Shown one piece after another: positions 31,677-44,074 of a stretch of 64,000 bases of DNA. The stretch is from assembly GCA_003344405.1 (NCBI GenBank), contig NOWV01000020.1, positions 62,001 through 126,000 of the forward strand, read 5' to 3'. Position 1 is the stretch's first letter; each line of letters opens with the position of its first letter. Source of the stretch: Trichoplax sp. H2. Its lineage: Eukaryota; Placozoa; Uniplacotomia; Trichoplacea. Both the position numbers and the translations under genes were made by a program. The notes under the pieces are model-generated. The model made no database searches. It was not told the origin of the DNA and saw only the letters and a list, made by a program, of their open reading frames with translations.

Positions 31677-34600
31677 CAGTCTATTACAACATAGAAAATA
31701 GCGTATAATAAATTTTTCGTGTAGTGAAGTTAAATCGAATTACTTCTTGATTATAGGCTAGTTTATGCTAGTATAGTCAAATAGTAGCAATTTACACTTT
31801 CAATTAGAAAGTTTACAACTTTGGTAAGGGATATTTTATCTGCGAACCTAGACTAATTTAATAGCACAGAAACTATAAACAATACTACCTATTAAATTCC
31901 GAGTCTTCATTAACAGAATACTATTTTATACTCTTAATTAATTCAATATTCTATGTTTAAGAAATTTTTAAATATCAATTAACATCCACTGTTTTGCAGA
32001 AATTGAATTAATTAATAAATCCCCAATTTATAGAATACAGTAGTACCATATTGCACCTTTGTAATGAACAGGTTTGTAACCCCTAGGTTATCAATCCGCT
32101 AACTTGAAATTTGAGTTATTAAAATAGAGCAAATCTCTCTAATATGGCACAAATATTTGTTATTCTGGCTTACAAAGAATGCATTAAAGCATTACACTGA
32201 TTAATAACGGCTCGCATATAATCATAAATTTTATCAAAGCTAAATTCAAGTGAACATACCAGTATACTGTAATACTCTAGACAAATACAATATTCAATGC
32301 ATCATTATTAAGACTAAAACAAGTCAAGAAAATGCGAGCGTAATAGATATGTCTCAAAAGTAAGGTGACAAGACTTGGATTTCTTGCGAAACTTCCCTGT
32401 ACTTTATGAATCAGTTCTACCAAAGACTATCATCTCTTCGCAGCGCCGTAATTCAGTAACGTATACGGTAAATAATAGATGTTTGCACAATTTTAGTCAT
32501 GTTCGGCGCACACGAAATTATTTATATAAAAAGTTAATATAGCTTAATATGCCGATTGGCTATAGCTACAGTAAGGCATACGGTGTAAAGAATTCTAACG
32601 AGTAGAGAACTAATAACAGCCAATTAGCGCTCTGTTGCTCAGCGCTATGCAAAAATAAAGGCTTGTAGGCGAAGTGCACCCTGAACCTACAATATAATCT
32701 ACGATTTCACTTACACTACCACAGTACAGTACAGTATAGTATAGTAACAAAAAAAATTATCAATCACTGAATGTGGTTTACGTAGCTACAGAAAGAGTAG
32801 CAGTCAGGTTCAAGTAAAAAAAGTTTATGTAAAGCAAAGCATTTATTATAGGGTTCAACCTTTTAACTCTGTATCCTTATTTGTTACCGCTAATTAGCAG
32901 TAGTAGCCCGAAGATGCACCATACACATTGTAAAGGAAATTATATGATTGTACACTGTCGATGTATTCCCATACATACATACAGTATTACGAATTCAAAT
33001 CCCTACACGATTACACCAAAGGACACGTTCTTATTTTCTCAAATTATAAAAAAATTACAATCCGTATCAAGAATTACGCCTGCTCAAAATTGTTATTGAT
33101 GGAGAATACCTAAAATTATTCGTTCCATGTAATACGAGCACGTCGATATCGCTTCTACATTACAACGTAACAAATCACGATCCCGCTATGACTTCATGTA
33201 AATGATTTATTAATAAAAAATTGCTCAACTTTCACCTGATATTGAATCCTGTACGAGCAAACAATCATCACTCAAAATATCACCAATATACCGCTACCAT
33301 CACAAAGAGACGGATAATTTCTTAATCCTTTGCATGCGTGTATCTGGTGGCCTTTCTTTCATTCATTCGTTATCTACGAAAGATGCAACGCTAGTCGACC
33401 TTTACTCGAATAACATCTAGCAATACCTGAGACCCTTATTCAACTTCGAACAAAGTTAAATCCCAAACAATAACACGAATAGTAATATTTTGATTTCATT
33501 TTAATTACTACATACAGTAATTAAACTCTTCAAAAATACTGTCGATGAAACGATAGATCAATGTAGAATAAATAACAAATATGTGACAGCGCACCACCTT
33601 ATAAAGTACCAATATAATATTAAGGAAGGCTGAATCGAGTGAGAGTGATACAGACCAACACTGGTCATGCTTGACGCATAAAGGCCAAATGCTGCGCTTA
33701 TGTACTGTATTGTACACTATACACAACGAATCATGTTTCATTTCTGGCTCATTTCAAGTTTTAACCGGACTATCCATGTTACTACACTGTAATGTTAAGA
33801 CGTGACTGTGTACTGAGTAGAACATCAATCTATATTATCAGTATTATTCAAACTCTTCTTTCGCATGTCATAGTGTACGGATTCGATTAGTACTGTATAA
33901 AATTGTAACAATATGTACACATTGCCATTTAATATAGGAATTATTATTGAGCATATGCAGATATGAGATTCCAAATTTGTTTCCAGGTATAGTATTGTAA
34001 TAGTTATCATATTTACATAAAAATATAAGAAGGAGTACAGTTTCTTCTAATGTTCGTTTTTTCAATAGAACGGTAATTATATTTAGATATACACAATGTA
34101 AACCCGTACAGCATTCAATATGTAACCACTACCTACTGAAATACTACACACATAAACTATACGTACATATACAGCAATTAACTGTACCCATAAATTGCAG
34201 CTATCTAAAGTTGTAAATCATGCAATTACTCATTATCATCGACTTACTGCTAGCTAAATAGTGGCAATTTTACAGTATTCAAGTAGAACATCTACAGTAC
34301 CTCCAGAGTCAATCATTCTATCAACAAATATTTAACATGCTTACTCTGCAGTCCTCTATTTTGGAAATAATTACATATCCACCTACCTGCATAAAATGTA
34401 GTACTGTACTACGCGGATTCATTAGAATACAGGGACTGTATAACAATATACTATTAGGATAAGAAATCTGCAACGAAAAAACTACTCAGAACAATATCAC
34501 TGACATTGACCAGCGGACTAAACATTATTTTATTTACATCGCTCAACTACTGCGACAAAAGAACTTTCGGTGTCTTTTATGACTGCTACAACGAATTAGT

Positions 34601-35365
34601 TGATACACAGAATTAATTACTATGCTATCATCAGATTACTACAACTGATAAAAATGAATCCATTAAGACTAGCATTCCTATCTCTAATTTTTTCAAGGAG
34701 CACGTAAATAGCACTTCTACCTACATATGTATGTTATGTTATCATTTACAAACTAGATACTAAGATACAAAATCCTTAACAATACAACCTATCACCGAAC
34801 AACACAGAATACTATTGTTAATCAGTTACAGTATCAAGCTTTAAAATAATGCAATTAAATACTAACAATCTTTAGATATATCAGTACGTAATACAAACAA
34901 ATGCTTAATCCTGTCGTATAATAATTAGCCGCTAAATCATCTACAAGACTCATAAACTTTAACAAAATGCTATATTAAAGACTAAATTAAGACTTGCATT
35001 GATACAGACAATAATGCAAACAGTGACGTCGAATATTGTATCTTGCATTTGCAGTATTATGGTATTGTACAGCACTGACGGCAACTTGATACTTCATCCA
35101 AGAGCAACTATAAAAATTATCATTCGCCAGTATAAACTATCGGGACCAGCTCCTATTGTGACTATCCGCTAGTTTTAACTTTGTCTTGACTCAAGGCTAA
35201 TGTTGGGTACTTACACTACGTGACTTGTTGCGACGTTAAAACTGCACTAAACTCCTAATGGTATAATGCAACATGGATATCATTAAAATAATGCAGCTTT
35301 TCAAGACGAAAATTACAGTACCTGTTACCGATGCTATCTCCTACAAATTAAAACATCTAAACTTT

Positions 35366-35388
35366 GCACACACACACACACACACACT
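35366..35388. repeat. CA dinucleotide microsatellite
   Basis: An uninterrupted run of about ten CA units, downstream of the hnRNP stop codon on the minus strand. An ATT run lies nearby at about 35785-35803. Confidence 0.95.
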
Positions 35389-35929
35389 TAAACATACCCA
35401 CTACAGTATTTATAAACTACAAGATAAAAACATGTTTACATGAAAACAGTATCTCGATACACTAAATAGCTACAGCATTATTCACTATCTGCCATGATAC
35501 ACACGACAACGCCTGCTTCAAATACTAAATATAGTACAGCAATATCAAATTTTATTCATAGGGATTAAAGTAAATCACTAATTCAGCTGTATCTAGACTA
35601 CAACAAATAGTATTCAATCTTACTACTTACTATGCAAGCGCAGTTTTAACTTCCTAGTACGACAGTAAAGAAAATAAAAATAAACTACACTTTTAGTATC
35701 GTCTCAATCACAATTTTACAACCAATTGTAATAAAATAGTAACCTGCAAAACTACGGAAATATAATGACTTGATAGTGCATACATTATTATTATTATTAT
35801 TATAGCTCAATAGAACTACACTATTGATATTAATTCCATGAATAGTACCGTGAATACAGATTTTACAGTTAATACAACATGAGTCAATTCAACTTCATTC
35901 AGCAAATGAACTTACTTGTGATTTTCTAG

Positions 35930-38441
35930 TTAATGATACGGATGATAACGTCTGTCACGGTTAAAACCACGTGTTGGTCCATAAGTATTAGTCATGCCCA
36001 TATAATTATTGCTTGATGTGGAATAATCATCGTAATTTCCATAAGTATATGGAGTATAGGGTGGATATGACGGGTGCTGGCCATATCGTGGAGTTGAAAA
36101 TTGTGGAGCCATACCTCCACTTCCTCCACTTCCTCCGCCGCCGCCGCCACCGCGGCCGCTGGGATATCGATTTCCACCACCACCCCTGGGTTGTGAAGAT
36201 CCTCTTCCGCCACGAAGAGCACGATAATCGACCTTTGGTTCGGCCTTTTTGACTTGAGCCATTTTACCATTGATCTCATGCATTTTCGTAACAAGTGCTT
36301 TTTGCGCACCTTCTGGAGTATCGAAAGAAACAAAGCCAAAACCACGTAATCGGCCTATATCAGCACAAAGAATAAAATTAGCTATGAATTCTCAACAGTT
36401 CATATCAAGGTGTAACTAGAGTGTATCTTAAGGTTAATTGCAATATATAGTGTACAGTAGTTGACGCAGACATCATTTTCAAAAGTATCCACAGTAGGTA
36501 TTGAATGTAGTATGTTGGTTATGCAACATCATAATCATTACGGCGTGCAAATTAATCTAATCGATTACCCAACAACTAACTCTATATAATGAAGGCTACA
36601 ATTAAGAAACTCACCAGTCTCCTTATCTCTCAGCAGTTCAACCTCACTGACAACTCCATACTTTCCAAAATATATCTTTAAGTCTTCATCACTAGTATTA
36701 GGAGGCAATCCGCCAATAAAAATTTTTTTCGTTCTAGTTTGCTCTCTCGGCACAGATCGCTTCGGCTCGACCTGCTTTCCGTCGATAACATGTGTTGCAT
36801 GCAATAGTGCCTTATCAATGTCACTTACATTTCTGTATATTATGAAACCAAACCCCCGAGATCGCTTCGTTACTAATATTGAAGGCAACACAAACAATAC
36901 GGTTAGTATTTGAAGTATTAAAAAGCATTGGATACTGCGTATTAATATTATGCTAGGGACTATCACACTTGACGTAGAATAATAACTTGATCTTTTTCAA
37001 CAGACTAGACATTCAATTACCTGGATCACGTAGGATGATACAATTTACAACTTCGCCAAACTTTTCAAAATGTTCCCTAAATCTCTCTTCCGTAGTTTCC
37101 CAACTTAGACCACCGACGAATAACTTTCTTTCCTCGAGATTATTGGCATCACCAGTTTCTATACTAGCATTACCCTTTTCTGAGGAAGCTTGGTCTTCTG
37201 CCTTATCTGTATCGCCAGCTACATTGCCCAGATCGTCTCTGGCACCCTCATAATTATACCCTTCATCGGACTATCAATTCATAAATGATCCAATATTAAT
37301 TTCATCATAAATATGCGTCAAAATGCAGTTGCATGGCGACGATTGGACAGTGCGCAGGCGTTAGCCTTGACCGTATTGTGTACAGTACGTCTAGTATTGT
37401 TTCCTGCAGAAACAATACTAGAGCGAAAATAAAAAATTCGGCAAGTGGTCCTGGCGCGCATACAATACCCCATTTTGCATACTACTGTAGAGTATATAAC
37501 CATTGGAAATGTTTCTACTGCCATCCAGTATATTTTCTATTGATGGTAACGACGGTACGGTATGTACTGTACGCTACAGTACATACCACTGTACTCTGGT
37601 ACAGTAGTGTACAGCAGACTGTACCTTTGCATCCTACTATCCGTACTGCAGCGTAGTGCTGCAACGAACGTTTAGTAGCAAAAGCATCACGCGCCAAGTA
37701 ACGTGGTTGGCGAAGGTTCAGTTGACAATGATACTGACTTCGCCTTTCAGCCATAATGCATTGTTATAGCTTGGGATTCATGTTCGATACAGTATATCGA
37801 TACAGTATAGCATTGGACAGGCATCGTTTTTTGAAGATAATTTGCAGGGTGCCCCCAATTCCAACGTTAATAAATAGCATTCTCGCATTCAATTCCTTTT
37901 CAAGATTTAGATTTTGTGATAGTCTAATAACTTAACTGTAGCACTGAATGTACTGTTATAGATCATCTTGACTACTATTCTATCACATAAAGTTTAGCTA
38001 AATTGACTTATCATGAATACCATTTAAGAATTGCACGTTTTAAAATGCTGAAAAACGTTGACGAATTGATCAATGCACCCTCTACTTTGAGTACTACTGA
38101 CTTTCTTCTTCATAAATCATGAGTACATCATTATTTTTACAGGACTTATTGCAAAAAGAAATGAAAGTGTGCCTCGAGGAATAACTTTGAGCGAAATTCG
38201 GTATGGTAAAGTTGGAATTGGATGTCAGTTTTTAACGTGCTCCTTTTGTCCGAGGATATTTTCAAGTGCATGCTTTAGTTATCAGTAGAAACTTACGATA
38301 GCACAAAGGGTCAAAAAATTCAATAAAAATCAATTCTATCCGTTTGATATGAAAAATTGGGACTTTTTACTCCAACAAACTTACCCTGCCATACTCTTCT
38401 TGAGCTTCTTCATCGTTAAGGAGTACTTCTTCGTCAGCCAT
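35930..38441 (-). CDS. Two-RRM RNA-binding protein of the hnRNP A/B-D / Musashi family
   Basis: Four exons: 38385-38441, 37021-37270, 36615-36872 and 35930-36354, in frame with intron phases 0, 1 and 1, giving 329 residues. The N-terminus (1-67) is acidic. RRM1 starts at KLFVGGLSW (68-76) with RNP1 RGFGFIIY (108-115). The linker ends RTKK. RRM2 starts KIFIGGL (152-158) with RNP1 RGFGFVSF (192-199) and ends KKAEPK. The tail (about 233-329) is glycine/arginine-rich with GGGGGG and GSGGSGG runs, then tyrosine-rich (PYTPYTYG). That order is typical of nuclear hnRNPs that bind single-stranded RNA and control splicing, export or translation. The TRTKK linker and HEINGKM end resemble Musashi; RRM1 resembles hnRNP A/D. 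DAZAP1-like is an alternative. The exact orthologue is open; the family is not. Confidence 0.93.
37391..37421. other. Perfect hairpin in hnRNP intron 1
   Basis: CTAGTATTGTTTC (37391-37403) is followed after a 5-base CTGCA loop by its exact reverse complement (37409-37421). It lies in intron 1 of the hnRNP gene, next to TACAGTAC-type palindromes, so it is probably a remnant of a palindromic repeat. Confidence 0.8.
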
Positions 38442-38559
38442 CTTTTTGCTAGGATCAGGAAGTTGATCAGCCACAAACTACGTGTATGAACGGTTACGGT
38501 AAAAAGCGACGATTCGAAATAAACGAAAGATTATGATAATTCAGCAATTGCCACAGTAT

Positions 38560-39640
38560 GACACAGTCCACAGTACTGTAGAATGGTTAATATTGTACTG
38601 TACGCCGCCGTTCGGACAGTGTGAGTGTACAGTGTACAGTACACTGTACCGTGATCTAGCGTATGCAGTACTCAAAAATGAAGTACTGTACAGTACTGTA
38701 ATGTCAAAACTTACAGTACTGTACACTGTACAGTACAATAGGATGCTGATACTGTACAGCCATTTATGTGAGCAGTACAATACAATACAGTACAGTACAT
38801 ACAGTATACTGTACAGTGTACAGTACTGTAAGTTTGACATTGCCTGATTTTTTTAGTACTGTACAGTGTACAGTACACTGTACTGTACTGTACAGTCCAG
38901 AAACGGCGTTCCTACATTTTCATTTTATTTGTGCTAGATGTCTTGCGGGAACCCATTGAAAAACTTTTACGTAAAAACAGGACAAAATACTGTACACTGT
39001 ACAGTACTGTACTGTATTCTGTATAGCACAGAGAGTTAGTACAGCACCGTAACTCTATAGTCTCTCTACAATACTGTCCATTTCTGGCACTAAAAAAGGG
39101 CCTCTCCAAGTTCCTGCTTGCTGATTCAGTACAGTGTGGAGGTCTGCCGTGCGGTATGATCGATTTATCGTATACCCATTTCTTAGGATAGGCGATCGCC
39201 ATTACTAACTTTAAATGCTGCTNNNNNNNNNNNNNNNNNNNNGTTACGGTAAAAAGCGACGATTCGAAATAAACGAAAGATTATGATAATTCAGCAATTG
39301 CCACAGTATGACACAGTCCACAGTACTGTAGAATGGTTAATATTGTACTGTACGCCGCCGTTCGGACAGTGTGAGTGTACAGTACACTGTACCGTGATCT
39401 AGCGTATGCAGTACTGTACTGTACTCAAAAATGAAGTACTGTACTGTACAGTACTGTACTGTAATGTCAAAACTTACAGTACTGTACACTGTACACTGTA
39501 CAGTACAATAGGATGCTGATACAGCCATTTATGTGAGCAGTACAGTACAATACTGTACAGTGTACAGTACAGTACATACAGTATACAGTACTGTAAGTTT
39601 GACATTGCCTGGATTTTTTAGTACTGTACTGTACTGTAAC
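38560..39640. repeat. Dense GTACTGTAC / GTACAGTAC palindromic repeat field
   Basis: Short alternating units built from GTAC, TGTAC and AGTAC form self-complementary runs, densest at 38690-38900, 38980-39020, 39410-39510 and 39540-39640. Similar words recur at 37555-37625, 40527-40560, 42540-42575, 43025-43120, 43555-43575 and 43660-43930. Reading frames across them (for example 38533-38847 plus and 38541-38840 minus) are artefacts, seen as Tyr/Thr/Val/Leu-rich peptides on both strands. Confidence 0.85.
39223..39242. other. Assembly gap (20 N)
   Basis: Twenty consecutive Ns between the two copies of the duplicated block described for 38493-40020; the spacing is a placeholder. Confidence 0.99.
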
Positions 39641-40802
39641 TCTGTTAATAATTAATTAATAACATAGCTATGCCCATAGTAGTGCAGACACATTGTCCAG
39701 AAACGGCGTTCCTACATTTTCATTTTATTTGTGCTAGATGTCTTGCGGGAACCCATTGAAAAACTTTTACGTAAAAACAGGACAAAATACTGTATAGTAC
39801 TGTACTATACTGTATTCTGTATAGCACAGAGAGTTAGTACAGTACCGTAACTCTATAGTCTCTCTGCAATACTGTCCATTTCTGGCACTAAAAAAGGGCC
39901 TCTCCAAGTTCCTGCTTACTGATTCAGTACAGTGTGGAGGTCTGCCGTGCGGTATGATCGATTTATCGTATACCCATTTCTTAGGATAGGCGATCGCCAT
40001 TACTAACTTTAAATGCTGCTGATCACTGACACTCTATTCACTAGCAAAATACCGCGTGGGTAGAAGTGTGGAAGGAACGAGAAATTGACGCAAGACATAT
40101 TCAGAACAGCTCCTAATCATGATATTGAAACCTTATTACTGTAGAATTGAATATGCTTGAATCACTCAATCATATCATATAGGATTAGAATGCAATACCA
40201 GATACTGGATGGTGATATCCAGTGATATCCAACTAACTGTAAATTGAAAACGACGTATGATACGCGTGCGTATCTATACAGTACTTAGTTACTACAGTAC
40301 TGCATAGGTAATCAACGGAATCAGATGCGAAATTACACCAGTCGCAGGAATCTATAGACGTATAGCACTGGCGTACAAATGATTTATTCAAGAATAATCT
40401 TGACTAATATAGCAACTTACTGACTGGTAATGTTAGATAAAGTTACTATTGACAAATTTCTGTAACAAAGAATGATGAAGAGGGATTAGATATCACAGAA
40501 AACATACGAGTATACATTATAAACGTAGTACTGTACAGTGTACAGCACCAGTACAGTAAGTTGATGCAAAGTACAATCAACTAAAATCTTCTACAGTGAG
40601 TGAATGGAGCCTCCTGAATGTGGATAAAGTTATTATATTATCAGAAATCTCACTAATCATTCGCACGGCATGGTGCGTGAGATGAGCTACTTTTAAAAAT
40701 AAAATAGTTAAGAAACACATTGCAGAGATAATATTCATTATATTGATAAATATTTTTTGTATTGGTTAATAAGAAAGATTTTAATAAGGCTATCAGATTG
40801 TT

Positions 40803-43015
40803 CTAGCCAATTTTCTTCCTGGCAGCAGTGTACCTTTCCATGTACTGTAAAGAAGAATCAGATATAAAACGAGACATTACTGGTAAGCAAAATACATGCG
40901 CTACTAAACTAACTATATAATGCCCATAGCCATACTTGTATTGGATGAATAGCAATTACTTGGCGCGCATGCGGTTACTTTACCTTACCTTATCATAACC
41001 AGTAGCATCTTGTAATTGCTTCATCTGAAATGAGTTTCCTTCAACAGCCAATAAAGAAACCGTCGATTCACTTAGCAGTTCTACAGGAATGGAATGGATA
41101 GCTAAAGAATTATTTTCGATTCTTAAGACTTTCAATCTAGAACAATTCGCTATTGACGCAGGTAGATGAGCGATGAGATTGTTATTTAGATTTAGTTCAA
41201 CGGCCTAAGATTAAAGTAAATGAGCCATCAATAACAGTTAATTAATAAGATAACTTCAAGTTCACATGATAATTCGAAAAGGTTAGTAGTTGATAATAAT
41301 TTAAATCAATACAGTAGATAAAGTAATATCAGCAGTGTGGAGGTACTTTTTTTAGGTATGTTATTCTATTGAGCATCATTAAATTTGTTACCATACTTAC
41401 GCTTAATGTTGTTAAATTGGTTGGTAATTCCTTAATTTTGTTATGAGATAAGTCAATCATATCCAGTTGGCGTAGCTCAGTAAGAGCAGTCGGAAAAATA
41501 GTAATATCATTATTGGAAAATGTGAGCGTCCTAAGGTTCAACAGCTGATTCAATTCATTAGGTAGCGCTTTTATTCTGTTATAACTCGAATCAATTTTCT
41601 CCAATTTAGGCAATTTGCCTAGAGTTGGGGGCAACTCATCTATAAATTGAATCAATCATTATATGTAGCTATTTAAACATCATTCCAGGCATAGTTTGGT
41701 GGATGATAATTCTAAGGTCAAAAATTTTTCCATGATTTTAGCAGTCTGATGGAAAAAATTTAAATTTAAACTTATACCTATTTGATTGTTTGCGACATTT
41801 AAATTTTTAAGAAGCGATAACTGGCCTATTACTGCTCCTGGTAAACAAGTTATCTGATTTTTAGACAAATCGAGAGTACGCAGCTTGAGCTTTGCTTTCA
41901 GTATTTCTTCGGGGACCTGTAAATATTTTAGATAGACGAGTACAAACATACGCATAAACCTTTCTTATTATGAAAAGTATGGTATTATCATAACTATCTG
42001 TTGAAGTATCTACTTAAGTGTTATACAGTGTATCCGAATAAACAGGTATCTGCATGAACAAACAATAAATTATGAATTACTGTATATCTATACGATATAT
42101 CTATCATATACTATTTTATCAGCTGATTAAAGATATTCAGCATTTTGAAATACTGAAATATCAAATCGTACGTCTTTATCATTATAATTATTACCATCCG
42201 TTCACATGCTCAAAATGTGTACCGTACTGAAACAGTTACAGTATAGTAGTACTGGGTACATTGGTTCTTTATCACCACAACTGTAAAAATATCAACATTG
42301 ATTATAATTATATCATACTGATGATTCTCTGCCGAGTTTCAAGCGTGTTGATTCAGTCCCTAAATGTACTGCATATATTCAACATTTTTTTTCATTACTG
42401 TGTAGTCACCCCCCAAGTAATCCAAAGAGATTGGATAGTATGTTACGCTGAAGCGGTAGCACTAGTTTAGTTAGTTCCACTTAGCAATTCGCATCATCAT
42501 TCAGATATCGATGATTCTAGCGGTACAGCTTACTACGATGTGTACTGTACTGTGCACAATGTCCATACCACAGTACAGTACTGCACAACAGCAGCTATCA
42601 ACTGCAGACAAGTTCATACTATCCGTAAAAGATTCCAATTGTGTTTATTAACTACAGTATCACTAGGCCGATTGCAGTTTGTGAATTTGTGCTTTCACAT
42701 TGTGTAATATCTTTAGCGCAAATTCAACTGCATCAGACTTCTCGTCACGACTTGGGTAATGGTTTTCACCGCCATCGTCAATCTTATACAGTACAGTAAA
42801 CAAGTTGTGATTCGTGGAGTATTGTTGAGTATTGTACTGTAGTCGATTAAATTAAATTAATAAGTTGGCATTACTTTTGCACGATCTTAATAGATTATAA
42901 ATTGACCACTAACTTAATTTACCTTTTTAAGTCTAAGCTCCGAAAGCGAGCACACACCAAACTTCTGCGCTTTTTCTATTCGAACGTTCAAGGAGCTGCT
43001 ACTATTGCCACCCAT
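40803..43015 (-). CDS. LRRC57: Leucine-rich repeat protein LRRC57, 5 exons
   Basis: Exons 42923-43015, 41778-41916, 41401-41639, 40989-41204 and 40803-40844 join in frame (phases 0, 1, 0, 0) to 242 residues; human LRRC57 is about 239. The N-terminus MGGNSSS is a likely myristoylation signal, as in human LRRC57, followed by a helical IEKAQK-G-C-L segment. LRR units follow: LRTLDLSKNQIT-LP, LLKNLNVANNQI, LEKIDSSYNRIKALP, LRTLTFSNNDI, LDMIDLSHNKIKELP, VELNLNNNLI and LKVLRIENNSL. The diagnostic C-terminus GYDKYMERYTAARKKIG closes it. The protein is small, lacks a signal peptide and is probably membrane-attached through its lipid; its function is poorly known. Each exon has GT-AG borders. Its first intron (about 1 kb) contains an unidentified same-strand reading frame. 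Confidence 0.94.
42672..42840 (-). CDS. Unidentified reading frame inside LRRC57 intron 1
   Basis: On the LRRC57 strand, after a possible acceptor (CTACAG), a frame runs uninterrupted for about 56 codons to a TAG at 42672-42674. The peptide includes LFTVLYKIDDGGENHYPSRD and ends with an amphipathic stretch EFALKILHNVKAQIHKL. Composition and predicted secondary structure (strand, turn, helix) look protein-like and unlike the Tyr/Ile-rich random frames of this window. I do not recognise it. It could be the last exon of another gene, an alternative LRRC57 terminus or a fragment. A second possible acceptor (GTATAAG) lies just before IDDGG. I found no partner exon. Confidence 0.35.
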
Positions 43016-43630
43016 TTATACGATCTTCATCTCTTCTCCTATTATACTGTACTGTATTATTATTCAATAAAAGCACTTGACTACTACAGTATATATACTG
43101 TACTGTACACTGTACTCTACAATGAATAACTGCTTTAGTCAAAAGGTATTTTGTCAAGGCTTTTATTACAAGGTTTTCGGATTAGTAGAGCAATAATGAA
43201 TTACTACAAGAATCTACAGGAGTCTAAAATCGAGAGTATTCCGAGCTCAAAGGGAAGTGAGATCTCTTCTCTACTTCAGATATCCCTACTCTTCTATGAA
43301 TGCCTATCACCTTTCGGTGTTGGCCGTCTTGACCATTACAATGTTGCTAGTCACATGAGACTCACATCAATCTTGTACCATAATTAGTCAACCGGCTAAT
43401 ATTAGTCATCAACAATTTCTAATATAGTAGTTATCAATTATGTACCGTACTATTTCTGTTCTGAGTAACCTAACGTATCAAATATGGCTATTAATAATTA
43501 ACATCATCCAATATATTGTAGCTATCCTAAAAATATGGAGTGCCACCTTACCTACAGTACACTGTACTGTACAGTTCCACAGGAACACAGTAGAGTATAG
43601 GATATACATTACGTATGATCACTGCCGTAC

Positions 43631-44074
43631 AGTATTACCGTAGTTTATCGGTACGCCTGTTTCTGTACCTGTACTATACAGTCTACAGTACTATGCATTT
43701 TTAGACTGAGTACAGTACGTTACTACTGGACTGTAGGCTGCAGTCATGACGTACAGTATGTCCTCTTGGGAAGCATGAACATGCGCAGTATAAGTCTCAA
43801 ACTAGACTCTACTGTAGTACTAAACTCGTTGTTACTGATGCCGATGCAGTATTACCGTAGTTTATCGGTAGACCTGTTTCTGTACCTTTCTGTACCTTTT
43901 TTTACAGTACTGTACAGTCTACAGTCTACAGTACTATGCATTTTTAGACTGAGTACGATACTACTGGACTGTAGGCTGCAATCATGACGTATGTCCTCTT
44001 GGGAAGCGTGAACATGCGCAGTACCAGTCTCAAACTAGACTCTACTGTAGTACTAAACTCGTTGTTACTGATGC
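43631..44074. repeat. Tandem duplication, unit 218 bp, two copies
   Basis: AGTATTACCGTAGTTTATCGG starts at 43631 and recurs at 43849. The copies share TTTTTAGACTGAGTAC, ACTACTGGACTGTAGGCTGCA, TCCTCTTGGGAAGC and CTCAAACTAGACTCTACTG and are nearly identical, so this duplication is recent. They contain TACAGTAC-type words. Confidence 0.9.

Larger units (their letters stand above)
38493..40020. repeat. Near-identical direct duplication flanking an assembly gap
   Basis: The block from GTTACGGTAAAAAGCGACG (38493) to AACTTTAAATGCTGCT (39222) reappears from 39243 to 40020. Unique parts match almost base for base. The copies differ mainly in the number of GTACTGTAC/GTACAGT units, and the right copy has an extra AT-rich insert at about 39636-39695. 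Both copies begin or end exactly at the gap edge, as expected for two alleles or unmerged contig ends. The left copy lies upstream of the hnRNP start codon. Confidence 0.9.

Noticed and set aside
31409-31694. Two overlapping plus-strand ORFs with Cys/Arg-rich repeated peptides
   Set aside because: The apparent peptide repeats are the 40-bp DNA repeats of the fold-back element read in two frames.
32600-32660. Stem-like GCGCT...AGCGC segment considered as a tRNA or SINE piece
   Set aside because: No T-loop or acceptor-stem pattern and no A/B box pair; only a short hairpin.
36013-36252. Plus-strand ORF of 79 codons and a second minus-strand frame of 117 codons
   Set aside because: Both are shadows of the glycine-rich last exon of the hnRNP gene.
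38533-38847. Long overlapping ORFs on both strands (104 and 99 codons)
   Set aside because: They are translations of GTACTGTAC palindromic repeats, giving Tyr/Thr/Val/Leu-rich peptides on both strands; not protein coding.
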